Assembly (NCBI RefSeq): GCF_030056815.1
Contig: NZ_JASHKR010000005.1
Coordinates: 62,001-126,000 of the forward strand
Origin: Rhodococcus sp. IEGM 1379
GTDB lineage: Bacteria > Actinomycetota > Actinomycetes > Mycobacteriales > Mycobacteriaceae
Length of the DNA stretch: 64,000 nt
Direction of reading: 5' to 3'
The notes beneath the pieces were generated by a model, which saw only the letters and a program-made list of their open reading frames with translations, had not been told where the DNA came from and did no database searches. The position numbers and the translations under genes were made by a program. The number at the start of each line of letters is the position of its first letter. Positions within the stretch are counted from its first letter, which is position 1. Below are positions 47,954 through 55,114 of the stretch, one piece after another.

Positions 47954-48568
47954 ATGCCCAAGGGCATTCCCGAATCAGTTCCCGACGACGGCTTGACCAC
48001 ACGTCAGCGTCGTAACGCACCGGTGCTTGCGGTCCACACCGGACCGGGCAAAGGCAAGTCCACCGCAGCGTTCGGTATGGCGCTGCGCGCTTGGAACCAA
48101 GGTTTCGACGTCGGCGTCTTCCAGTTCGTGAAGAGCGCGAAGTGGAAGGTCGGCGAGGAAGCAGCGTTCCGCGCGCTCGGAAACCTGTACGACGAGACGG
48201 GCGTCGGCGGCCCGGTGCAGTGGCACAAGATGGGCGAAGGCTGGTCGTGGACCCGAAAGGCGGGTAGCGAAGAAGATCACGCCAGCGCGGCTGCCGAGGG
48301 GTGGCAGGAGATTGCCCGACGCCTCGCTAACGAGGAACATCGCTTCTACGTGCTCGACGAGTTCACCTACCCCCTCAAATGGGGATGGGTCGACGTCGAC
48401 GAGGTTGTGCAGACGCTGCGTGACCGACCGGGCAATCAGCACGTTGTCATCACCGGACGCGATGCGCCACAGGCGTTGATCGACGCGGCTGATCTGGTGA
48501 CCGAAATGACCAAGATCAAGCACCCGATGGACGCGGGCCGGAAGGGTCAGCGGGGCATCGAATGGTGA
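47954..48568 (+). CDS. cobO: Cob(I)yrinic acid a,c-diamide adenosyltransferase
   Basis: 204 residues from ATG 47954, with AGGAG 6 bases upstream. The CobA/BtuR-type P-loop HTGPGKGKST is at 29-37. FQFVKSAKWKVGE, HKMGEGWSW, and YVLDEFTYPLKWGWVDVDEV identify the corrinoid adenosyltransferase. The product is the substrate of CobQ at 31856. Overlaps cobB by 7 bases. Confidence 0.96.
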   Translation: MPKGIPESVPDDGLTTRQRRNAPVLAVHTGPGKGKSTAAFGMALRAWNQGFDVGVFQFVKSAKWKVGEEAAFRALGNLYDETGVGGPVQWHKMGEGWSWTRKAGSEEDHASAAAEGWQEIARRLANEEHRFYVLDEFTYPLKWGWVDVDEVVQTLRDRPGNQHVVITGRDAPQALIDAADLVTEMTKIKHPMDAGRKGQRGIEW

Positions 48569-49938
48569 GTGCGTCTACGCCGGCTGTGGTGATCGCCGCA
48601 CCCGCATCGGGGAGCGGCAAGACCACGGTGGCCACGGGATTGATCGGTGCGCTTCGTAGTTCGGGTAGCAGCGTCGCGCCGTTCAAAGTGGGGCCCGACT
48701 ATATCGACCCTGGTTATCACGGACTGGCCGCGGGACGGCCGGGACGCAATCTCGACACCGTGCTGGTCGGGATGGACCGCATCGGTCCGCTCTACAATCA
48801 CGGCACCGCCGGCTGCGATATCGCAGTCGTCGAAGGTGTCATGGGTCTGTTCGACGGCAAGATCGACGAGGCCAACGCGCAGGCATCGGCGGAGGGGTCG
48901 ACGGCCCAGGTTGCGGCAATTCTCGGTGCGCCGGTTGTCCTGGTCATCGACGCGCGTGGACACAGTCAGAGTTTGGCTGCCGTGCTGCACGGCTTCGCGA
49001 CCTACGACGCGAGTGTGCGCATCGGGGGAGTGATTCTCAACCGCGTCGGCAGCGCCCGTCATGAGCAGGTGTTGCGACACGCGTGCGACAAGGTGGGAAT
49101 CCCCGTCCTCGGTGTCGTTCCGCGGTTGGTGGAGTTGGAAGTACCTTCGCGGCACCTGGGCTTGATTCCGGCTGCGGAGCACGGCATTGCGGCCGTTGCC
49201 GCGGTGGAGGCGATGGCGGAGTTGATCGCGACTCATACCGATCTCGGCGCGATCCGTGCTCTGGCGTCGTCGACTGTCACTGCGCCCGCGTGGGATCCGG
49301 TAGCGGAAGTGGGGATCCATCACGATTCACGACCAGTGGTCGCCATAGCCGGCGGGCCCGCCTTCACCTTCGGATACGCGGAGCACCGTGAACTTCTGGT
49401 CGCGGCGGGCGCGGACGTACAGGTCTTCGATCCACTCACGGGCGAATTACCCTCCGGTACTGCGGCATTGGTGCTCCCTGGCGGATTCCCCGAAGAACAT
49501 GCCGTCGACCTGGCATCCAATACTGTTTTGCTCGCGCAGGTTCGAGACCTCGCCGACGGCGGTGCCCCCATTCATGCCGAGTGCGCCGGACTTCTCTACC
49601 TGGCCCGCAGTCTCGACGGACACGAGATGGCCGGTGTTATCGGCGTCGACGCGCAGTTCGGTAAGAAACTGACTCTCGGATACCGAGAAGCTGTGGCGCT
49701 GGGGGATTCGAGTGTGTTCGAGGCCGGGGCCAGGGTTGCGGGGCACGAGTTCCACCGGACGTCCCTGGTGTTCGCCGACGCGGACGGGTGCAACCCGGCG
49801 TGGGGTTGGCGGCCCTGGGACGGCGGCGCGATGCGGGAGGGCTTCGTTCGAGGTGGAGTTCATGCCTCGTATCTGCACACGCACCCTGCCGGTCAGCCGA
49901 GATCGATCACGAAATTTGTCGAGGCAGCCGGTGGGTGA
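48562..49938 (+). CDS. cobB: Cobyrinate/hydrogenobyrinate a,c-diamide synthase
   Basis: 458 residues from ATG 48562 (a GTG one codon later would overlap the cobO stop). The N-terminal P-loop IAAPASGSGKTT is followed by FKVGPDYIDPGYH. The C-terminal glutamine amidotransferase-like domain has PIHAECAGLLYL (nucleophile Cys) and AGHEFHRT with a catalytic His. It amidates the a and c acetate side chains of the corrin ring using glutamine and ATP. The late-inserting aerobic pathway is implied by the chelatase next to it. Confidence 0.95.
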   Translation: MVSASTPAVVIAAPASGSGKTTVATGLIGALRSSGSSVAPFKVGPDYIDPGYHGLAAGRPGRNLDTVLVGMDRIGPLYNHGTAGCDIAVVEGVMGLFDGKIDEANAQASAEGSTAQVAAILGAPVVLVIDARGHSQSLAAVLHGFATYDASVRIGGVILNRVGSARHEQVLRHACDKVGIPVLGVVPRLVELEVPSRHLGLIPAAEHGIAAVAAVEAMAELIATHTDLGAIRALASSTVTAPAWDPVAEVGIHHDSRPVVAIAGGPAFTFGYAEHRELLVAAGADVQVFDPLTGELPSGTAALVLPGGFPEEHAVDLASNTVLLAQVRDLADGGAPIHAECAGLLYLARSLDGHEMAGVIGVDAQFGKKLTLGYREAVALGDSSVFEAGARVAGHEFHRTSLVFADADGCNPAWGWRPWDGGAMREGFVRGGVHASYLHTHPAGQPRSITKFVEAAGG

Positions 49939-50335
49939 GGTGTACGTCGGAGTGGGATTCACGCAGTCGGCAACCGTCGTAGACGTAGTGACCGCAATAC
50001 GCGCCGTTGCCCCTGAAGACAATTCGATCGTGGGGCTTGCCACCGTTACGAGTAAGGCAGCGTCATCCGTACTCATCGCCGTCGCCGAGATGCTGTCGAC
50101 GCCGATCATCGCGTTCGGGCCGGAAGCCCTTGCCGCAGTGATCGTTCCGTCGCCGTCCCGAAGAGTCGAGCAGGTTGCAGGTACCCCGAGTGTGGCGGAA
50201 GCCGCTGCAATCCTTGCCGCCGACCACGGCCGATTGATCGTGGGGAAGACTTCCACTGATGCGGTGACGGTTGCCGTGGCCGGTAAAGTTCCACCAGCAT
50301 GCACAACGATGAGAAATGAAATGGAGTGCGAGTGA
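49931..50335 (+). CDS. CobE/CbiG C-terminal domain-like cobalamin biosynthesis protein
   Basis: 134 residues starting at GTG 49931 (overlapping cobB) or GTG 49940. Features are VYVGVGFTQSATVVDVVTAI at the N-terminus, VGLATVTSKAASSVLIAVAE, and a C-terminal SVAEAAAILAADHGRLIVGK with TSTDAVTVAVA. This pattern, a GxG start and SVAEAAAL-type helix, matches the CobE family related to the CbiG C-terminus, whose exact role in ring contraction chemistry is unclear. Sandwiched between cobB and the cysG-type gene with overlaps at both ends. Confidence 0.78.
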   Translation: MGEVYVGVGFTQSATVVDVVTAIRAVAPEDNSIVGLATVTSKAASSVLIAVAEMLSTPIIAFGPEALAAVIVPSPSRRVEQVAGTPSVAEAAAILAADHGRLIVGKTSTDAVTVAVAGKVPPACTTMRNEMECE

Positions 50336-51555
50336 GCGAGCCCACCGCAGATGAGACCAACTACTTGGTCGGACTCAATCTGACCGATCGGCGCGTTGTC
50401 GTGTTCGGCGGCGGGACTGTTGCCCAGCGTCGACTCGGTCTGCTGGTCAGCTCGGGTGCCCGCGTGCACGTCATCAGTCGCGCAGTCACACCGGCTGTGG
50501 AGGGAATGGCAACAGCGGGGCAGATCACACTCGAGCTGCGTCCGTATCGGGACGGGGATCTCGACGGTGCCTGGTATGCGATCGCGTCGACGGATGAGCC
50601 GGAGACCAACGCGGCGATCGTCGCGGAGGCAGAGCGTCGGCGCGTCTTCTGTGTACGCGCGGACAACGCGAAACGCGGCACCGCCGTAACGCCCGCAAGC
50701 GCCGAGTACGACGGCATGAGCATCGGCATCCTGGCCGGCGGCGATCATCGTCGTTCGGCAGCTGTTCGTACCGCTGTGGTCGAGGGGCTGCAATCCGGTC
50801 TCCTCGCAGATACCGCCGAACCGGCTGCGCCCGGTGTAGCACTTGTCGGTGGCGGCCCCGGCGATCCGGACCTGATTACCGTGCGCGGGCGTCGTTTGTT
50901 GGCACGCGCGGATGTTGTTGTTGCGGACCGCTTGGCGCCGCCGGAATTGTTGGCGGAACTCGGTCCCGACGTCGAGGTGATCGATGCGGCGAAGATTCCG
51001 TACGGCCGGGCCATGGCTCAGGAAGCCATCAACGCTGCGCTGATCGACAATGCCAAAGCCGGAAAGTTTGTCGTCCGGCTCAAGGGCGGCGATCCGTACG
51101 TATTCGGTCGTGGATACGAAGAGTTCGAGGCCTGCGCCGCGGCGGGAGTGCCCGTGACTGTGGTGCCGGGAATTACGAGCGCGATTTCCGTACCGTCGGC
51201 TGCGGGTATTCCGGTCACGCATCGCGGCGTCACCCACGAGTTCGTGGTTGTCAGCGGTCACGTTGCTCCGGGCCACCCCGATTCGTTGGTCGACTGGTCT
51301 GCTCTGGCGAAGTTGCGGGGCACGATTGTTCTGCTGATGGCAGTCGAGCGCATCGAATTGTTTGCGGCGGCTCTGATCGAGGGTGGGCGCCCCGCGAGTA
51401 CTCCGGTGATCGTGATCCAGGAAGGTACGTTGCGCACTCAGCGTGAGGTCCGGGCGGACCTGGCGACTGTCGCTGCGCGGGTCAAGGACGAGGAGATCAA
51501 GCCTCCGGCAATTGTTGTGATCGGACCGACCGCGGGATTCTCGCTCGCCGGGTAA
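50332..51555 (+). CDS. cysG: Fused precorrin-2 dehydrogenase and uroporphyrinogen-III C-methyltransferase
   Basis: 407 residues from GTG 50332, which overlaps the previous stop (GTGA). The N-terminal Met8p-like NAD-binding domain shows RRVVVFGGGTVAQRR (21-34). The C-terminal SUMT domain shows ALVGGGPGDPDLITVRGRR, VVRLKGGDPYVFGRG and VPGITSAISVPSAAGIPVTHRG. It turns uroporphyrinogen III into precorrin-2 and possibly sirohydrochlorin, feeding cobalamin and siroheme. The Met8p part is shorter than enteric CysG, as in mycobacterial homologues. Last gene of the operon; a strong terminator follows. Confidence 0.93.
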   Translation: MSEPTADETNYLVGLNLTDRRVVVFGGGTVAQRRLGLLVSSGARVHVISRAVTPAVEGMATAGQITLELRPYRDGDLDGAWYAIASTDEPETNAAIVAEAERRRVFCVRADNAKRGTAVTPASAEYDGMSIGILAGGDHRRSAAVRTAVVEGLQSGLLADTAEPAAPGVALVGGGPGDPDLITVRGRRLLARADVVVADRLAPPELLAELGPDVEVIDAAKIPYGRAMAQEAINAALIDNAKAGKFVVRLKGGDPYVFGRGYEEFEACAAAGVPVTVVPGITSAISVPSAAGIPVTHRGVTHEFVVVSGHVAPGHPDSLVDWSALAKLRGTIVLLMAVERIELFAAALIEGGRPASTPVIVIQEGTLRTQREVRADLATVAARVKDEEIKPPAIVVIGPTAGFSLAG

Positions 51556-51568
51556 CACGTTGCACGTC

Positions 51569-51613
51569 AAAAGGTCTGGCCTTCACTCGGCAAGAGTGAA
51601 GGCCAGACCTTTT
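51569..51613. terminator. Bidirectional terminator, cobalamin operon versus iron-regulated genes
   Basis: Perfect 20-bp stem (51569-51588 with 51594-51613) starting with A4 and ending in T4, between convergent genes. Confidence 0.95.
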
Positions 51614-51630
51614 ATGAAGGTGGTGTCTGG

Positions 51631-52533
51631 TTAGAGCGCGGCACCGATGAGAGCAGCTGCGACGAGGGGAGCGGTGACCGGAGCCTTGAAGGTCACCGGG
51701 GTCGTGGTGTCCTGGGTGCGGTCAGCCGAGCCGTGTGCTGCGATGGTGTAGAACGAGCAGGTATTGGCGAGGCAGTCCGAAGCGCCCTTGACGGCGAGTA
51801 CATCGACGGTGGTGCTCCACTTGCCGTCAACAATGTTGGCGGCCTTGATCCAGGTGGTGGTCATCCAGGCACCGGCCTCGGTGAGGGAGTACTTGTTGTC
51901 CTGGACCAGGCCGACGTAGATGCCCGATCCTGCGCCGGAGAATCCGGTGCCGGAGACGGTGACGGTTTCACCGGCCGCGGCGATGCCGGTGGCGTTCGAA
52001 ACGGTGACTGTCGGTCCGGTCGGAACAACGACGGGTGCCTTGAAGGTGACGGGGGTCTTGGTGTCCTGGGTGCGGTCTGCCGAGCCGTGTGCTGCGATGG
52101 TGTAGATCGAGCAGGTGTTGACGAGGCAGTCCGAAGCGCCCTTGACGGCGAGTGCATCGACGGTGGCGGTCCACTTACCGTCGACGATGTCGGCGGTCTT
52201 GAGCCACGCGGTGGTCATCCAGGCGGTGGAGTCGGTGGCGGAGTACTTGTTGTCCTGGATGAGTCCGACGTAAAGGCCCGATCCGGCGCCGGAGAACCCG
52301 GTGCCCGAGACGGTGATGGTCTCGCCGGCAGCAGTGAGGTCGGTTGCCTTAGACAGGGTGACCGCCGGTGTGGGGTCTGCGGGCTCTTCAGGTTCGCTAC
52401 CGCCGAGGCTGCCCAGCGAGCCGGTGTTGAGTCCGCCGAACGGCGTGATCTGTGCTCCGGCGACGCCCATCGACATTGTCGCGGCGATTGCGGTGGCTGC
52501 GGTGATGATCGCTACCTTGCTGAATACGCGCAT
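51631..52533 (-). CDS. Iron-regulated exported protein with two AAHGS-type beta-sandwich modules
   Basis: 300 residues. The signal peptide is residues 1-27 (MSMGVAGA-QITP). After a Gly/Ser and acidic spacer come two ~110-residue modules (57-165 and 174-284) with the shared order GETVTVSGTGFSG, G-L/I-YVGL.QDNKYS, AWMTT.W.K, W[ST].TVD.LAVKG, DC..NTC (C136/C141, C254/C259) and YTIAAHGSADRTQD followed by TPVTF. It ends with a short hydrophobic tail APLVAAALIGAAL. The layout recalls neocarzinostatin-like/Ig folds found with HtaA haem proteins. A 16/19 IdeR box lies upstream. Function inferred: metal or haem capture at the surface. Confidence 0.82.
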   Translation of the reverse strand: MRVFSKVAIITAATAIAATMSMGVAGAQITPFGGLNTGSLGSLGGSEPEEPADPTPAVTLSKATDLTAAGETITVSGTGFSGAGSGLYVGLIQDNKYSATDSTAWMTTAWLKTADIVDGKWTATVDALAVKGASDCLVNTCSIYTIAAHGSADRTQDTKTPVTFKAPVVVPTGPTVTVSNATGIAAAGETVTVSGTGFSGAGSGIYVGLVQDNKYSLTEAGAWMTTTWIKAANIVDGKWSTTVDVLAVKGASDCLANTCSFYTIAAHGSADRTQDTTTPVTFKAPVTAPLVAAALIGAAL

Positions 52534-52586
52534 GGTCCTGCTCTCTTGTGTGGGACGCCCTTTTCGGCGGCCTGATTCGAACTAAG

Positions 52587-52605
52587 TTAGGTAAAGCTAG
52601 CCTAA
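52587..52605. promoter_or_regulatory. IdeR/DtxR iron box
   Basis: TTAGGTAAAGCTAGCCTAA agrees with the consensus TTAGGTTAGGCTAACCTAA at 16 of 19 positions and is nearly palindromic. It lies 54 bases upstream of the minus-strand start at 52533, where a repressor would cover the promoter. Confidence 0.87.
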
Positions 52606-52735
52606 TTTATGGACGTTTGTCTAGTTGCCATCCACCTTGTGGGACAACAGAATTCGCGTCGAGTCTGCACATGTGGGCAGCGCTGAACGCCGGCCCCGAT
52701 TCAGGGAATCCGTTGTCATGCCTGTAATGGTTTTG

Positions 52736-52770
52736 CCGGTCGGATGGCTCGCGTCGAGCCATCCGACCGG
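52736..52770. terminator. Perfect 15-bp hairpin downstream of the four-module gene
   Basis: Arms 52736-52750 and 52756-52770 with a 5-nt loop, 16 bases past the stop of the minus-strand gene. No T-run on that strand, so a stem-only terminator or RNA-stabilising hairpin. Confidence 0.7.
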
Positions 52771-52786
52771 TGAGAGAAACCTGGTT

Positions 52787-54727
52787 CTAGGTTCGGCGGC
52801 GGAGCGCGAAGGCCGTTGCTATCGCACTTCCTGCCCCGATGAGGCTGCCGACCACCAGCGGCGCGATCCAGCCGTAGCCTCCCGAAAACGAGTCGGCGAG
52901 GTTGCGGATCGCTGCGTTCGAATCTCCCGGAGCTCCGGCAGCCACTGCGTCGGCCTCCGACGGGTTGTCGCCGAAGCTCACCGGCGTCTTGGTGTCCTGG
53001 CTGCGGTCACTCGAGCCATGCGCGGCAACGGTGTAGATCGAGCACGTGTTCTTGGTGCAGTCGGAGTCGCCCTTGACGGCCATGATTTTCATGGTGGTGG
53101 ACCACGCGCCGTTGGTGATCTTGCTGGGGAGGATGAAAGCGGTGGTCATCCAGGCGCCGGCGTCGGTGGTGGAGTACTTATCGTCCTGGATGAGACCGAC
53201 GTAGATGCCCGGCTGCGCACCGGAGAATCCGGTGCCCGAGATGGTGATCTCTTCGCCCTCGATCTTGATGCCGCTCGACTTGGACAGGGTCACGGCCCCG
53301 GTATTTGCAGCGCCGCTGTTGGCGGCGCCGTTACTGGCGGGGGGCGCGGTGACTGTGCCCGGTGCGACGCCGCCGACGAAGCCCACCGGCGTGCGGCTGT
53401 CCTGGCTGCGGTCACTCGAGCCGTGGGCGGCGACGGTATAGATCGAGCACGTGTTCTTGATGCAGTCGTAATTTCCTTGAACGGCAGCAAGTTCCATGGT
53501 GGTGGACCAGTTGCCGCCGGAGATCGACTCCGGCTTGAGGAAGGCCGTTGTCATCCAGACCGAGGCGTCGGTCGCGCTGAACACGTTGTCCTGAACCATT
53601 CCGACATAGAGGCCCGGCGATGCGCCGGAGAAACCGGAGCCGGAAATGGTGACGGTTTCACCGGAAGGCGTGATGTCGGTGGACTTCGAAAGTGTCACTG
53701 ACAGAGCACTGTTGGTCGCTATCGCGCCCGCACCAGTCCCGGTACCCGTCCCGGCACCTGTGCCGGTTCCTGTTCCGGTGCCTGTGGTTGCACCGGGCGC
53801 CGGGGTTCCGACGAAACTGATGGGGGTGGAGGTGTCCTGGCTGCGGTCGCTCGAACCGTGTGCTGCGAGGGTGTAAATGGCGCAGGCGTTGGCCTGGCAG
53901 TCGCTACCGGCGAAAATCGACGACACGTTGAGTGACGTCGACCAGGAACCGCCGGGCATATCCGTGGGCTTGATGAACTTCGCGTCCTGGAACACTGAAG
54001 CGTCGGTGTTCGAGTACCGGTTCGACTGCGCGATACCGATGTAGATACCCGTTCCCGAGGTCGAGAATCCGCTACCGCTGATGCTGATCGTGTCGCCCGC
54101 CGCGTTCAGCCCGCTGGTTCGGTCAGCGCTCACGCTCGGTCCGCCGGTCGGCGTCGTCGGTTTCTTGGTGGTGGTGATGACCGGAACATCGATGGTCGGT
54201 TCCGGATCTTCGGTGGTGGTCGGCGGCTTGGTGGTGGTTGTCGTTGTTGTTGTCGGTGCAGCTGCGAAGGTCACCGTTGTCTGGGTGTCCTGGCTGCGAT
54301 CGCTCGAGCCGTGTGCCGCGACGGTGTAGATCGAGCAGGAGTTCTTGGTGCAGTCCGAGGCGCCCGCAATGCCCACGACGTCAACTGATGTCGACCACTC
54401 GCCGCCGATGATCTGGGTGGGGCGGATGAACGCAGTGGTCATCCAGGCGCTGGCGTCCGTGGCAGAGAACTTGTTGTCCTGGACCAGGCCGACGTAGATT
54501 CCGGGCTCGCTGCCGGAGAATCCGGTGCCCGAGACGGTGATGGTTTCACCGCTGACCTTCAGCCTCGACGTCTTGGAGACCGTCGTATCCGGAGTGCCCG
54601 AGATGGATTTGGAGGCCGGGGCGCTGTCACCTGAAGTTTCGGGGGCGGCGACGGCGACGCTCACCGATGTCGTCAACGCCACGGCTACGGCCATAGTCGC
54701 GAAAGCAGCCCTGCTTAACGCTCGCAT
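52787..54727 (-). CDS. Iron-regulated membrane-anchored protein with four AAHGS-type modules
   Basis: 646 residues from ATG 54727, with AAGGAAAG just upstream. Signal peptide 1-28 (SVAVA-APET). Four modules at about 47-156, 197-306, 343-450 and 477-586, each with SGTGFSG, G-x-YVG, W/F-x-T/D-A[FK], one DC.. x C pair and [YF]T.AAHGSSDRSQD. Linkers are Thr-rich (157-196), Gly/Thr repeat (309-337) and Ala/Gly/Asn (451-476). A C-terminal helix (619-641) with trailing RRR anchors it with modules outside. Module 2 departs (QSNRYSN, VFQDAKF). Two IdeR boxes precede it. A paralogue of the neighbour; probably the surface-anchored partner. Confidence 0.85.
   Translation of the reverse strand: MRALSRAAFATMAVAVALTTSVSVAVAAPETSGDSAPASKSISGTPDTTVSKTSRLKVSGETITVSGTGFSGSEPGIYVGLVQDNKFSATDASAWMTTAFIRPTQIIGGEWSTSVDVVGIAGASDCTKNSCSIYTVAAHGSSDRSQDTQTTVTFAAAPTTTTTTTTKPPTTTEDPEPTIDVPVITTTKKPTTPTGGPSVSADRTSGLNAAGDTISISGSGFSTSGTGIYIGIAQSNRYSNTDASVFQDAKFIKPTDMPGGSWSTSLNVSSIFAGSDCQANACAIYTLAAHGSSDRSQDTSTPISFVGTPAPGATTGTGTGTGTGAGTGTGTGAGAIATNSALSVTLSKSTDITPSGETVTISGSGFSGASPGLYVGMVQDNVFSATDASVWMTTAFLKPESISGGNWSTTMELAAVQGNYDCIKNTCSIYTVAAHGSSDRSQDSRTPVGFVGGVAPGTVTAPPASNGAANSGAANTGAVTLSKSSGIKIEGEEITISGTGFSGAQPGIYVGLIQDDKYSTTDAGAWMTTAFILPSKITNGAWSTTMKIMAVKGDSDCTKNTCSIYTVAAHGSSDRSQDTKTPVSFGDNPSEADAVAAGAPGDSNAAIRNLADSFSGGYGWIAPLVVGSLIGAGSAIATAFALRRRT
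53739..53786 (-). repeat. Four 12-bp tandem units encoding a Thr/Gly linker
   Basis: Units of the form CCGG-x-x-CC-x-G-T-x at 53739, 53751, 53763 and 53775, each giving four residues of a TG(T/A)G linker between modules 2 and 3. Such units can expand or contract by slippage, changing module spacing without frameshift. Confidence 0.8.
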
Positions 54728-54789
54728 CTTTCTTCTTTCCTTCTGGCGACAATCGCAGTCACAGCGCGATCCGTCGAACACACACTCGA

Positions 54790-54808
54790 GTAAGTTAGCC
54801 TAAGCTAG
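54790..54808 (-). promoter_or_regulatory. IdeR/DtxR iron box, proximal or distal copy 1
   Basis: On the minus strand CTAGCTTAGGCTAACTTAC matches 15 of 19 consensus positions, including the central TTAGGCTAAC. It lies about 63 bases upstream of the ATG at 54727. Confidence 0.82.
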
Positions 54809-54809
54809 C

Positions 54810-54828
54810 AGAGGCCAGCCTAAGCTAC
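54810..54828 (-). promoter_or_regulatory. Second IdeR/DtxR-like box in tandem
   Basis: On the minus strand GTAGCTTAGGCTGGCCTCT matches 13 of 19 positions and shares the TAGCTTAGGCT half with the first copy. The spacing (20 bases start to start, close to two helical turns) would put two repressor dimers on the same face. From here to 55114 I see no gene. Confidence 0.65.
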
Positions 54829-55114
54829 GTCATATTGGTCCATTTTGGGCTAGCCATGAAGTCTCCTGACCGTTGTGCCGGGGATCACGGGGCCATTTCG
54901 GTGCAGTCGGTTGTAGGTATTCCGGCCACGTCGCGAGAGGTGAGGCCTGAGCCTGCTGCTGCAAATGGGCATGTTGTGCCGCGTCATCCGGTTGGGTTGG
55001 ACGACCGAACCGAAATGTCGACACGTGCCGAGGGCGACGAGATCGAGTCGTCGACCATCGTGACCACCGACCGGTGACGAGCATTTCCCTGAACTCTGGG
55101 TAACGTGAAGCCCT

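Noticed and set aside
49447-51570. 707-codon open frame on the minus strand
   Set aside because: Antisense to cobB, the CobE-like gene and cysG; composition is Arg/His-rich shadow sequence and gene order on the plus strand is decisive.
53739-53786. Possible CRISPR-like repeat
   Set aside because: Units are 12 bp without spacers, inside a coding sequence, and explained by the Thr/Gly linker.
54835-55077. 80-codon plus frame between the iron boxes and efpA
   Set aside because: No ribosome site, no recognisable protein features, and it overlaps a similar minus-strand frame; treated as intergenic.
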